Assembly (NCBI RefSeq): GCF_000002985.6
Contig: NC_003279.8
Location: forward strand, 7,688,001 to 7,752,000
Origin: Caenorhabditis elegans
Lineage: Eukaryota > Nematoda > Chromadorea > Rhabditida > Rhabditidae
Reading direction: 5' to 3'
DNA: 64,000 nt
A program made the translations under genes and the position numbers. Positions 25,748 through 37,028 of this stretch are shown in pieces. Numbering within the stretch: position 1 is the stretch's first letter; the number at the start of each line of letters is the position of its first letter. A model generated the notes under the pieces. The model saw nothing but the letters and a program-made list of their open reading frames with translations. It made no database searches and was not told where the DNA came from.

Positions 25748-28700
25748 TTATCGAAGCTCCAGTATCCCTATAAGACCATCACCGTACCCCGACGCTGTTC
25801 CACTTAGAATTCGACTGCAACAATTTTTTAGAAGTTTTCCGCTGCAGCTAATTTTCCGAAATGTGAAAAGGAAGTAAGTACCAGTGGTGCTAAACACACG
25901 ATTTGGTCAGTGGGCAATAGGTGTCCTTCTGAGTGTGTCAACAATCATAATAATATAAGAAGTTCTTCCAAATCTACTTAGATACTCACTTGACAAACTT
26001 TGCAATAGCGCATCTAATCCAAAAAGGAACAAACCGCGGAAGTGGCAGCCACTCAAAAAGCCGCCAGTGTCTCTGTTCTGCCTGTTTACCCAGATTTACA
26101 TATGATGGTTCCGAATAGGAGTGTCTTAGTGCAAACAATGTCAATAGATATATGGAGAGAAAAAAGAGACCTCTCACTAATACGCCACATACGATTATGA
26201 TCTGGATACCACCTGCAGTATGGTAATTGGATGGTTTAAGAGGATATGTCGGCTACATTAAGACAATCTGTCACGTCATTTTGTGTTGTGTAATTCTGAA
26301 ATTGAATGAATGAAAAAGGAAATGTCGAAATGAGATCGTTGTCTATTTGCACAAAAATTATCTTGTTAGGAAGAGAGAAAGACACCAATCTTGGCTAGAA
26401 CCTTCGGAGACGTCGTTGGGAGAAAATGGAGGTTCCGGAAAACAACACGAGAAGCAACACATTCATCTGGTTAATGCGAAAGTGTCGAGCAAGCCTATTA
26501 TCGCGGGACACGAAACACAAGACAACAGAAACGAAGAGCCATAAATTGGTAGCACCACTCGGCGGCCCATTTCCTCTTTTCCTTCTTCTCCCATCTTTTG
26601 GTTCTCAAGTGGACCACCACCACCATATTATTATTATTAGAAGCGGATGATGATGAAATGGATGGGCGGTATAGTCTTAACCTTTGCAGGTGTCTTGAAT
26701 GCAACCAAAAAAGATAATCTTTTAATGGACCCACTAATTAAGAGATACAATATCTCAAACTGCTGTTGATGGGAGTGAACAGATTATTGGTGCAAAATGG
26801 GAGAAGTGGGGGAATATAAAGATGTATATCTGGTAATTGACACGCAGTAAAAACGTCGTAAAGAACAAAACATCCGAAAGGAGTCGTAAATAATCTCATC
26901 TGCCGTCATACAGCCATGTCATTAAGTATGACGTACCGTATTATTACTGTAATAATGTCTGTTGTCCTTCTGTCACTTTTAGGCAAATAAAGTGAGTTGG
27001 CTGCTCGGATTGCGTGTGATAGTACAATAATGGGGTTAATCCTTTCTTCTACGAGAATATGATGCCATTGTTGAGCAACTTCCGGATTGAATTTGGGAAG
27101 GTTATGGGACAAAGTTTTGTAGAATTTGAGCAGAAAGAAAAGTTGAATTTGTGTTCTCAAATCTAGGTTTTTCCATGATCAGACATTAAAATTATTTTCC
27201 TGTTACAAATCAATGTTTATAAAACTGACTTTTATATGTGAACAAACTACAGTACCCTTCCAGTGTTCTTACGAGGATTAGAGGATCACTGTCCACTTTT
27301 GAATGAAACGTATATTGTCTTAAATAAAACGTTTAAAATAATCAAGCAATACAGTAGCTTTTTTCCACATTCTCGATTGAAAAAATTTCACATAAAAAAA
27401 CCAAAATTTTGAAGTTATGCAAGAACTGAGTCCAGCAAAAGTTACAAATCATAATTAGAATTTTTCCCTATCTATCTATGTATGTATCTATAAATTCATA
27501 TCAATTATCAACATGTCTCTTTTGAATGCCTTTCCTCTTATTTCCATACCAACAGCTTGCCTCCTCCTCTTCTCATCCTCCATCCGTTTCTCCCTAATTG
27601 TCATTGTGCCGTCCATCTTCGCGCACATGTTCAAATCTTTCAACAAGAACCACCCATACTATTAATACCCGCCAAGTTCATTGCGTATTCAACATACACA
27701 TATGCCAACCCTCCTCCCACAAGCAGATCTGAAGGAGGTGTCAACGGAAAAACGAAGGCAATCGGAGAAAAGGAGACACACTCGTAATTGGATGGGTTGG
27801 CTGCTGGGGTTGAGGTGGTGTTCATCATGGGAGGCATGAATACATATGAACGGAGCTAATCTCAGAGTATGTACTCGGGTCAGCTGGAGAGACTCTCTCT
27901 GTGTGTCATAAACGATCTCCTTTCTTATTTAACTGACGACACAATAAATCAGACGAGGACAACGGGAATATGAGGGAGAAAAGAGAGATTGTATCTTATA
28001 AATGTGTGTATCTTTTGAATCAAGGACCTCTGTTGACTGGTGGAAGGTGTGATTGTGATTGAGATGCTTATCAAAAAAAGGTGTGAAACTGTTTTATATG
28101 TACTTAATGGTCTGCCACCTGTGTTTAAAACCACTTATAAGATACTAAAATGACCAAATATCAACAAAAAAAAATCTGCTACATTTCCAAAAAGTTCGAA
28201 TTTTTTGGAAATTTGGCAATTTACCAAAACTTTGTGATTGAGCCCACTTTTAAATCAGTGTACTGTCAGTTTATATTATTTTTAAATTTTAAAGTGCGGC
28301 AGCTTAATACAAAATAAGAACTTCAGGCCAATCAGTAAATTATAAGTTCAAAAGTAAGCGTCACTGAATGCTGATTGAAATTCTCAATTTGAACATTCAA
28401 TCCCCAAAATTGTTGAGAAGAGGTGCATGTGGACCTAGATTTAAATTTCTAAAATCTAGAGAATCTACGATATTCTTTGCAATTTTTGAATCAAAATATA
28501 TGATTTCGAGTACTTGAAGAAACTTGAAAAACGTATTTTGTCAGCTATTAATTTGATCCCAGTTTTTTTTTTCTGATTCTTTGATTAATTGTAATTATAT
28601 AAGTTGATTATTTATTCAAACTTTCAATTTTGTAACAAATGTTCACAAATCCCAGAAGCATTGATGTGCACATCTTTGTGTCAACCCAATTATCCCCAAG

Positions 28701-30568
28701 AGTCATCTGGTAACCCAAATATATTGAAAGTAAGAGAGAAAGAGTGAGAGATTCTGTCAAAACATAATGCAATTCATATTGTGTTGAAATATGAGACAAT
28801 AAAGATTCGAGAGAAAAAGAAATAAAAGGGACCATCTGAACTAAATGTGTAAGATATTATGAGGAGCAAGTCAAAGATGAAATATGATTCTTGAATTTAA
28901 TTCTTTCTTTTATTCGTTCACATCTTCGTGATGTGAAGCCGACACACAGAAGACATAAACCAAATGTTTTTGTGATCTTCCACACCCGTTTTGCCCGCGC
29001 ATTTTGGAGCAATTCACAGAGCACTTCGGCCTGAGTGATATATCGATGTGCCCCCGACACAACCATTGACCGACTAATCATCGAGGGACCCGAAGACATA
29101 TATCCTTCCAACAAATATACGCTTCTTAGTAGGGGCAAAAGAAATATTAAAGTTTCGAATATGGAAAACTAGCTTGTTTTTGTATAAACATAATTAACTG
29201 GGCTTTACATAAAGGTGAAAAAATTGAAGCCAAAATATTTGAGTTTGGTAATTTGACAAAGTTACGTTTTTTAAATTCAAATGTCATTAGTTTCAATTGG
29301 GAGTCCAAAGGTGATCTCAAAAACATTCTTGATACCAAAAATTTGTCAATGAAAAGTCCGAGAAACCAAGAGGTACAAAAGTCAATGCCAATAAATAGGC
29401 GGAGTTTATTTTGAATATTTTTAGTGGAATAAACTGTCTTCGTCTGACATAATTCCTAGGCTCCTATGAAATATTAAATTTGGAACATTGGCTAAATATC
29501 TACGGTCTTCTAATTACTTTTCTGACCTAAAATAGAATATACGTTTGTAAAAATTCTTACTGATATAAATGATATTTGGAACAATTAAAGTAAACCCCAT
29601 ATGTGATAGATCACTAATATTAGGTGATTACCAAATATTCACAGATACAAACGAATAGACGTAATATAATATCGAAGTATACAATTAAAAATGCGATTCG
29701 GTTTATGGGGCAACGCATTCACGCTCGTTTCACAAAAACATGTGCGGATGGAATTGGATTGGAAGGTAGTAAAAAAGGGCTTTAGCCGAAAAAAAGGGCA
29801 TATAAAGTTATGGACAGACACACAGAAAACGATTTGAAACTAAAAAGTGGAACTTGGACAATGAGTCGGATAGTCTTCTATTGAGAAATGGGTTGAGAAG
29901 GTGTCAGGAGGGACTTTTTGAAATTATTTTGAATACATAGAAGAAATTAAACCACAATTATAATTAATTATCTCATTTTTTATTTGTTTTTGAGGGTAGA
30001 GTATCGTCAGGATTTCGTATAAATACATTTATAATAATTCAACATGACCGGATATCAAAATTCCAAAAATATTTCTTTTTTTCTTTTTTTTTCTGCCAAA
30101 GTCTTGGCAAATTGTCAAAATGTTGAAAAGTCTGAGCTTTCGAGAGACTTAGAATAGAGGATTCTTTTATATTTAAACCTTTTAACTGTCAAAATTAATT
30201 GAAACATTTTCAGAACAAAAAAATCGTTGGAAACATTTTTTTGGTCGAGTTCTAAACTTATGATAAGTGAAAACCATTTTTTTGACTGTAAATTTAAAAA
30301 AAATTCAAAATTATTTTAGACACGTTTAATTTACCATTTTCACTTGCCCTTTTAACCTTTTTCCCCATAGAAGATAATTCACTTTTACTGTCTATTCTCC
30401 ATAATCATTGTACAAAAGCCAAATTTAAAAAATCAACTCACCAAATTCGAACGAGACAGTACGAGACAGAGGTAAAAGTTGAAGAATTGAGGGAATGTTG
30501 ACACTCACTGGGAACTGAACCAAGGTTGTTCTCAATCCGAATGTGGGTGCCTTTTCATGTCGATTCAT
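25748..30568 (-). CDS. Candidate four-exon membrane-protein gene (hand-assembled)
   Basis: Four exons on the minus strand fit together in phase: 30568-30442, 29104-28961, 26212-25990 and 25814-25748 (TAA), encoding 186 residues. Exon 1 starts at a true ATG with an in-frame stop just upstream and ends at TTTG|GTGAGT. Exon 3 encodes a hydrophobic span at about residues 93-120 (IQIIIVCGVLV, then LFFLSIYLLTLFAL) followed by RHWRLFEWLPLPRFVPFW, and ends at a strong GTGAGT. Exon 4 follows a TTGTTGCAG acceptor and closes the frame after 22 codons. The exon 2 splice sites are weaker. Introns are long (1.3 and 2.7 kb). I recognise no family. It may be a real unannotated gene or a chance assembly; exons 3-4 are the best supported. 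Confidence 0.35.
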
Positions 30569-30898
30569 AAATCAAAACGAGACACACGAAAATATTGTGG
30601 GAGACGACGAGACGCAGATATACAAAAACTACTTCAAGTAAGAACGGACTGGCATTCAACATAGACCGCTTCTCAATTACCTGCCAACATACACCACCCA
30701 ATTTTTTGTTGTTGTTTTTCCGGCTTCTCTTCTGCAGAAGTCATTTCATAAATCAAACTGACACCTTCTCATACTAAAAACTAATAACATAAGTACTTAT
30801 CGTAGTCTTAAATATTATGATTGCAGAAGCTTCGTAGACTTAAAAAGCTGCAAAAATATATATTAAAAATTAAAAAAATTTCGCTCTCGGGTGGGCTC

Positions 30899-30934
<36 letters not shown>

Positions 30935-30962
30935 GCCTATTGCGCCCACAGGTAAAGCGCCA

Positions 30963-31907
30963 CAGGTTAGTGGCAGCTTAATGGCAGGTTAAAAGCCGCC
31001 AGCAGGTTAGTGTCAGCTTAGTATCAGGCTAAAAGTCGCTGTCAGGCTAAGAGCAGGTTAGTGTCAGCTTAGTGATTTTCGCTCAAATTTTGAGAAAAGC
31101 GCGTCAGGTGAACGGCGAGTAAGTGTCAGGTGATGGGTCAGTTGAGTGAAAATAAAAGTTTCAGAAACTGAGTGAAAGTTCATAAAAATTTGTTTTATGT
31201 TCATTCGTGTAAATTTCTGGAAAAAAAATTTCCAAAAATACAGTTTCGGGGTTACCACACCGGATCATGAACCGCGGCAGGTTAGTGGCAGCTTAATGGC
31301 AGGTTAAAAGCCGCCAGCAGGTTAGTGTCAGCTTAGTATCAGGCTAAAAGTCGCTGTCAGGCTAAGAGCAGGTTAGTGTCAGCTTAGTGATTTTCGCTCA
31401 AATTTTGAGAAAAGCGCGTCAGGTGAACGGCGAGTAAGTGTCAGGTGATGGGTCAGTTGAGTGAAAATAAAAGTTTCAGAAACTGAGTGAAAGTTCATAA
31501 AAATTTGTTTTATGTTCATTCGTGTAAATTTCTGGAAAAAAAATTTCCAAAAATACAGTTTCGGGGTTACCACACCGGATCATGAACCGCGGCAGGTTAG
31601 TGGCAGCTTAATGGCAGGTTAAAAGCCGCCAGCAGGTTAGTGTCAGCTTAGTATCAGGCTAAAAGTCGCTGTCAGGCTAAGAGCAGGTTAGTGTCAGCTT
31701 AGTGATTTTCGCTCGAATTTTGAGAAAAGCGCGTCAGGTTAACGGCGAGTAAGTGTCAGGTGATGGGTCAGTTGAGTGAAAATAAAAGTTTCAGAAACTG
31801 AGTGAAAGTTCATAAAAATGAGTTATATGTTCTTTCGTGTAAATTTCTGAAAATATAATTTCCAGAAATACAGATTGGGGGTTACCGCACCGGATCATGA
31901 ACCGCGT
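30963..31907. repeat. Three 315-bp tandem repeats plus degenerate copies
   Basis: Units start at 30963, 31278 and 31593 with CAGGTTAGTGGCAGCTTAAT. The first two are essentially identical; the third has scattered changes near its end. Two shorter degenerate copies follow around 31905-32185, sharing GGTTACCGCACCG and GTCAGGCGAGTGTCAGG. Matching 64-codon frames in units 1 and 2 are a by-product of the repeat. Confidence 0.95.
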
Positions 31908-32235
31908 CAGGCGAGTGTCAGGTTAAGAGCAGGCTAAGAACCGGCAAATGGTAACTGGCAGGTTACTGTCAGGCAAAGTTTTCTTGGCTCAAAAACATTT
32001 TTCAGTACGATCAGTTACGTTTTAGGGAAATTTTCGAAAAGTAAAAATGTCTGAAAATAAATATTTCCAGAAATACAGTTTTGGGGTTACCGCACCGAAT
32101 AATGAACCGCGTCAGGCGAGTGTCAGGTTAGGAGCAGGCTAAGAGCCGGCAAATGCCAACTGACAGGTTACTGTCAGGCAAAGTTTTGACTGACACACCA
32201 ATAATGAATGGATAAAACTGAATGTTAAAAAATAT

Positions 32236-33640
32236 TTTGCTTGGGTAGGAAATGTTTATTTTATCATTTTCCAAAGTTTTCATGGCTCAATCACACTCCT
32301 GACCAAAAAAATACCGCTGTCAATTATACCACTGTGTTCATAGAAAGTCAGTACTTCCAAATCCAAAGGGTCCCCCCTTATGAAAATTTTCTAAAAAAAT
32401 TTTTCGAAATTTTTTTTTGAAAACTTTTCATAATTTGATCAGATGTTATAGAAAAATGTAAAATTAATTGTTTTTTTCAGCTTCGATGTTCTGAACACGA
32501 GTTCAAACAAAAACCTGAGGTATTGTAGAACTCCTAAGTTCAAAAAAGGCATTTACTTTGAATGCGTATATCTCCGTGAAAAAAATTTTATGGCAAAGTG
32601 ATCAACTACAAAGTTGTTTATTTTAATCTAAAGTACAATTTTGTAATTGATGTATTTCATCAAAAAATTTCATGGTCGAGATAAGGTTGTGTGAAATGCA
32701 GCAACTTCATGCTTGTATTTTCTTCTTCTTTTTCTGTTTGTATCTCGGCCATCAAATTTTTTGATGAAATATCATCAACTACAAAGTTGTTCTTTAGATT
32801 AAGATAAACAACTATGTAGTTGATCACATTGCCATAATAGTAAATGCCTTTTTTGAACTTAGGGGTTCTACTGAACCCCAGGTTTTCGTCTGAAATCGTG
32901 CTCTGAACATCGAAACTAAAAAAAAAACAATCAAATTTACATTTTTCTATAACATATGAACAAATTAAGAAAAGTTTTCAAAACAAAAAATTTTCGAAAA
33001 AATTTTAGAAAATTTTCATAAGGGGGACCGTTTGGATTTTTTTCAAAAAAAAATTCAAAATTTTTTTTTTCAAAATTAGTCAAATATTTATCAGATATTG
33101 TAAAAATATGTTTCCCTAACTGCATCTATGTACTTTCTTGCCAAATGTGGTGCTTTCGAAAACTAAGAAACTGTAAAAACCTCTATTCCTCTAACTGATC
33201 TACCTACTATGCCAGTTTTTCGAAGTCATGTCCCACATCGGGCAAGCAAGATATCAAAAAACTGTCAACTACAAACTTGATCAGGTTGTTATAGAACATG
33301 TTTCATGTTTCATAGTTTCTTGCTTTCTGTGCAGAGTACGGAGATATCATAAGTCAAAAATAGTAATATTTGACTCATAATTAGGTGCTCCTACCTGCTC
33401 AGCCATCCGAGAAGGCAAAAAGTTACAATAAGTAATTTGTCAATCCCGTTATTCCTAACAACTTTTTAGTTGACAAGTTTTTCATATTTCAGCTGCCTGC
33501 GGAGCTAGAACGTTTTGGAAGTACTGACTTTCTATGAACAAGCCAAATCGACTGTTGTATTTTTTTGCCCAGGAGTATGATTGATCCATGAAAACTGTGG
33601 AAAATACTAAAATTTACATTTCCTACACAATCCAGCAGTA
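32236..33640. mobile_element. Long inverted-repeat element nested in the larger transposon
   Basis: Outer arms 32241-32357 and 33515-33631 are reverse complements (GTAGGAAATGT at the ends, inner edges TCAGTACTTCC and GGAAGTACTGA). Inner arms 32369 to about 32690 and about 32735-33029 also pair, both starting at a GGTCCCCCTTATGAAAA-type edge. The inner and outer left arms abut, while on the right they are split by about 480 bp of unpaired DNA (33040-33514), so that arm has probably received an insertion. No transposase is present. Confidence 0.75.
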
Positions 33641-34079
33641 TTAAATTTTTTTGGAAGAACAATTTTTTCCCAAAAATGTTTCATAAGGGGGGACCCTTAT
33701 CAAAATTTTAAAATAGTGGAAAATATTTTTAATTACATTTTACTGAACTCAATTTTTTTTCAATTATTTGTTGGTTTCAATCACAAATCACATTTACGAC
33801 TCAAAGTGATTTTTTCTTTTCTACGACTTCAATATAAGAGCGAGAAAGCATTTCAAAAGAAGCTCTAAACTCAGATGGCAACGACACTCCGAAATAACGG
33901 TAGCGCGCCCTCTTTAGCGTAAATCCTCCTCATTTTCGAAATTATTTTTTCACGATTTTTTCTTCCTTTTCTTCGATTTTTCTTTGTTTTCTTCATCAAT
34001 TCTTTGATTTTTCGGCAAAAATAATTATTTTCCGTATATTTATTGGTGTTTCAGCATTTTCGACATTGACGCGAACGAT

Positions 34080-34960
34080 TGGGATGGCACGGAAATGGCT
34101 GGATGAGAGAATTACCGGCGGTGGCGACAACATTGCTTCGCGAAGAACTAAAGATGGAAGAAAAGGTTAAAGTTGAACTCAAAAATGAAGTTATTTATAA
34201 CAATTTATGTTTTCAGAGTCGTGCAGAGTCGTCGCCTCTTCGACATTGACCACAAGCGTCCGCTAAACCACCTCATCCTTCCATTTTGATGAAAATCAAC
34301 GTAAAAAGGAACTAAAAAATGAAGAAGCTGTGAAGTAGATTCAAAAGAAAGTAGAAGAATCGAGCCTCACGCGAATACTTTGACAGGCAAACACAAGTTA
34401 ATAAGAGATGCGAACAATTCTCATCGATTGGTTCAGCGATGCCGTGAAAGAGTACAATTTCCAAAAGGAAACATTTCATATCGCGGTGATCCTCGTGGAC
34501 CTTGCTCTCCCAATGTTCAATATTGATAAAATGCGATTTCAACTGGTTGGAATGACGTCGATGATGATCATAGTGTATGTTCATAATAAAATATTTCAAT
34601 GTAATGTAAATTTTAAAAATTTTAGAAAATACGACGAAATCTTCCCACCAGTCGAGTACCCGACATTATTTTGATGGAGCGATTCTTGATTGGAAAGTTC
34701 GAATTTGTTGTCGCTAAGCCCACACTATCTTGGCTCGGATCATGATTTGCAAAGAGAATTAACCTTACAAAGTGAGTTTTAAAATCATAATTTTTTTAGC
34801 GTTTGGAAAAAACTAGCGATTTCTCTCAACTTTAACGTTAATTTTTTATAGAAAGATGCGGAATGCTGTCAAACTCCTCGAGCTGTCGCTGATAGATGAT
34901 CATTTTCTACGTTACCGCCCATCTGATGCTGCTTAGAATCACCGAATCAACAATTCGACC
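34080..34960 (+). pseudogene. Captured cyclin A-like gene fragment with introns
   Basis: The best exon, 34408-34576, reads MRTILIDWFSDAVKEYNF and continues with FNIDKMRFQLVG, the start of a cyclin box. A short intron (GTATGT to TTTTAG, ending 34625) leads to KYDEIFPP. After a frame slip the sequence continues VPDIILMERFLIGKFEFVV, hits a stop, then passes another intron (about 34771-34851) into KKMRNAV and LRYRPSDA before a second stop. This matches C. elegans A-type cyclin as I remember it, with a deletion between the FPP and VPD blocks. Retained introns mean it was copied as DNA, not by retroposition. It is inside the CACTA-like element, and frame slips and stops rule out a working cyclin. 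Confidence 0.75.
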
Positions 34961-35519
34961 AAGTGGCTGCTAATGATGGATCCAAGGAATCGGGAATCGA
35001 GACGAGGCTCACACTAAGCCGAAATATTAAATAATATTAATGTTTTTTTCCCTTTTTTCAGATTTATTTTTTCATTTTTCATGTTGAATAAACACAATTT
35101 TTGGCAATTTTTTTAATAAACAAACATTTTAATAAACAAAAAGCAGTATTCCCGGTATATATGGACCTAATACAGAATCTACAAGAACCTGACACAAACC
35201 TGACGTTGACCTGTTACCGGCCCGCGGCGGCTTAGTGTCAACTTGACAGCGGGCCGCGATTTCACCTGCCAGTTGTTCTCCATTCAGCAGCCAGCGACCT
35301 GCTGGCAGGTTGCCACTAACCTGACGCGCTTTACCTGTGCCACGGAAGCGGCCATTTTCTGATGGAACTGATAAAATGGCTAGCCTAAGGGAGTCCATCC
35401 AAGAGAAATAAGTGTACTATCAGGAGGACATAAGAGGCGACAAAAATGTGTAGAGGTAATGTATTTTGCTTTTTATTGGATGAAATACTCTCAGTAGCTT
35501 ACATTTATTGCAGTGGCTT

Positions 35520-35645
35520 AATTAAAAACCGAGGGCGGGTCTCACAGCGATTGAAAATTTTTCAGAAAGGTTGCCCGCCGGCACGTGCGCCTTTAAACAG
35601 TACTCTAATTAAGAAACGCGTCTCTCTAAATACTTTTCATAGATT
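35520..35645. repeat. Dispersed repeat copy right of the transposon
   Basis: GCCCGCCGGCACGTGCGCCTTTAAACAGTACTCTAATT (35573-35611, read in two parts) is a variant of the CCTTTAA..TACTGTAG unit. The rest of 35350-35990 shows no coding signal. Confidence 0.55.
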
Positions 35646-35993
35646 AACTGATATTTACAAAAAATTGCCTTAAAGAAATTCGAGTCCTAATGTTGGAGCC
35701 ATTAAAATTTCAAAATAAATGAAACTCACCATTAAAATTGGCAAGGATTTTTTAATGGTAATTGATAGCTTTATTCAATATTATACAATAAGAATTATGA
35801 AGCAATTGATGCTGATATCATGGCGACAGAAGCTGTGAAATCATGGTGAATTAAAATTTAAGTACAGACAATCACAATAGATTAGGTAAAAGCTCTCACA
35901 ACCGGATGATGGCAAATCTCAAAATTAATAATAGAAAGGGAAATGGGACAGTCGAGGGTAAAATAATTTCAATAAGTATTCAACATGAAATAT

Positions 35994-36654
35994 TTAGAAG
36001 AAGATCTTTGAGACAGCTTCTCTTGCATAAGGAATGTATGAAAGTGAGTACCAAGCCATTGCAATGTACTGTCCAGCAGTACAAATTATTGCGAGAAGAG
36101 AATTTTTCAGGACGAGACCGGAAAGTAATGTTAGAAAAATGAACAAAATATACATAGATGAGGCAATCCAACGACTTTTATCGAACATTTTCTTGATTTG
36201 TCCGATTGGTCCCATTAAGCAGCACGTGCTCGAAAGGGAAAGAATTGCACTGATTGAAGTCATTATACAGAAACCGGTGATTTTTGTGAGGAGAAGGAGG
36301 TAGCTTCCCTGAAAGCATAAATGAATTATATTTACAGACGGACTATCAAGCTTAATTTTTATGATTACAAATTTCATGTTCATTTCAAAAAACATAACTT
36401 ACACAGAAACTGGCGATTATTGACAAAATAAAGAGCCCGACGAACGATTGAACTCGAAGCTCCCACGACATTCCTGTTGTCACTGTCTGAAACATTTTTC
36501 ATAAATCTATCTTTGTTTTTTATTTGGTTTTTGATAAGAATTCAATGTGATAAAAACGACTTACAGGCTGCGAAGGTGATTCCTGAGAAATAGAGGGCCC
36601 ATTGAGATTGTTTGGGTTTTCCGGATCACTGTTCCGGTGAACACTGCCAAACAT
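35994..36654 (-). CDS. SFT2-family vesicle transport protein
   Basis: Exons 36654-36565, 36486-36403 and 36308-35994 join in phase to give 162 residues, the usual SFT2 length. The N-terminal 40 residues are polar and Pro/Asn/Ser-rich; four hydrophobic segments follow. The family signature is clear: LSLSSTCCLMGPIGQIKKMF, then WIASSMYILF, then the C-terminal AMAWYSLSYIPYAREAVSKI, which matches the invariant WYSLSYIPYAR of SFT2D1-3. SFT2 proteins are Golgi membrane proteins implicated in retrograde fusion of endosome-derived vesicles. Its start faces the F27D4.4 gene 375 bases away, so the two may share a divergent promoter. Confidence 0.9.
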
Positions 36655-37028
36655 TACTGAAAAATGTAAAAATTCGATTAAAACGTTGATAAATAATCAA
36701 AATACAAATAAAACCGATAAAATAAAAGTTAAGAGAATAAAATCACAATATGCGCGAACGAGACATCACTGGCGCAGTTCCCGTTTCATTGACGCATTTC
36801 TCGATGCAATGTTTTTTCAGCGATCACTGAACACGTTTTTAACCTGTTTTAAGCTCCTTTTTGAAGTTATTATCGATTTTTTTTGTGAAATATTGTGAAA
36901 TTATATTTTCTGCCACTTTTTATTTTATTTCCAAATGCCTATCAAATCTTCTTCATTTTTTATATGCTAATTTAGGATTGAAACTTTTAAAAATAAATAT
37001 GCAAACCTTTAAATTAAGATCTGCAACC

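Larger units (their letters stand above)
18946..30441. other. Long gene-poor interval upstream of lsy-22
   Basis: For 11.5 kb no gene can be called with confidence. The notable content is a TACTGTAG-family repeat (19440-19560), purine/pyrimidine-skewed DNA at 23.6-25.0 kb that keeps several frames open without coding signal, a G14 tract, CT/GA microsatellite at 24911-24950, and a hand-assembled minus-strand gene model described separately. The length is large for a C. elegans intergenic space and suggests distal regulatory DNA or unrecognised transcripts. Confidence 0.5.
30947..35339. mobile_element. 4.39-kb CACTA/Mirage-like DNA transposon, non-autonomous
   Basis: The termini are inverted: CACAGGTAAAGCGC at the left and GCGCTTTACCTGTG at the right. 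A two-base CC duplication flanks the element (30945-30946, 35340-35341). The subterminal regions are packed with short CAGGTTAGTG / CAGGCTAAGAG motifs in many copies; they form 315-bp tandem repeats at the left and a shorter inverted block at the right (35190-35325). CAC-type ends, a 2-bp target duplication and repetitive subterminal DNA are the hallmarks of CACTA (EnSpm) elements, which in C. elegans include Mirage. No transposase frame is visible. Cargo: a nested inverted-repeat element and an intron-containing cyclin A fragment. Class assignment is inference; the boundaries are seen directly. Confidence 0.8.
30882..35349 (-). tRNA. tRNA-Asn(GTT) gene interrupted by a 4.4-kb transposon
   Basis: Bases 30882-30946 on the minus strand are the 3' 65 nucleotides of a tRNA: D-stem, anticodon loop CTGTTAA (GTT, Asn), five-base variable loop, T-arm GGTGG TTCGAGC CCACC, and 3' acceptor strand CGAGAGC plus discriminator G. 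The missing 5' acceptor strand, GCTTCCGT, lies at 35349-35342, on the far side of the transposon. Removing the element and one copy of a CC/GG duplication rebuilds a 73-nt cloverleaf. Two acceptor positions have drifted (one G-T wobble, one mismatch), so the gene was probably already decaying or has decayed since insertion. It cannot be functional as it stands. Confidence 0.85.

Noticed and set aside
28857-29138. Full 93-codon reading of the 29-kb minus-strand frame as a stand-alone protein
   Set aside because: Its second half after the GTTTAT site looks non-coding; I use only the 28961-29104 part in the spliced candidate.
31064-31573. Two identical 64-codon minus-strand frames
   Set aside because: They are the same frame in two 315-bp repeat units, with no splice or start context.
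30963-32190. CRISPR-like regular repeats
   Set aside because: This is eukaryotic DNA, and the repeats are long tandem units without unique spacers.
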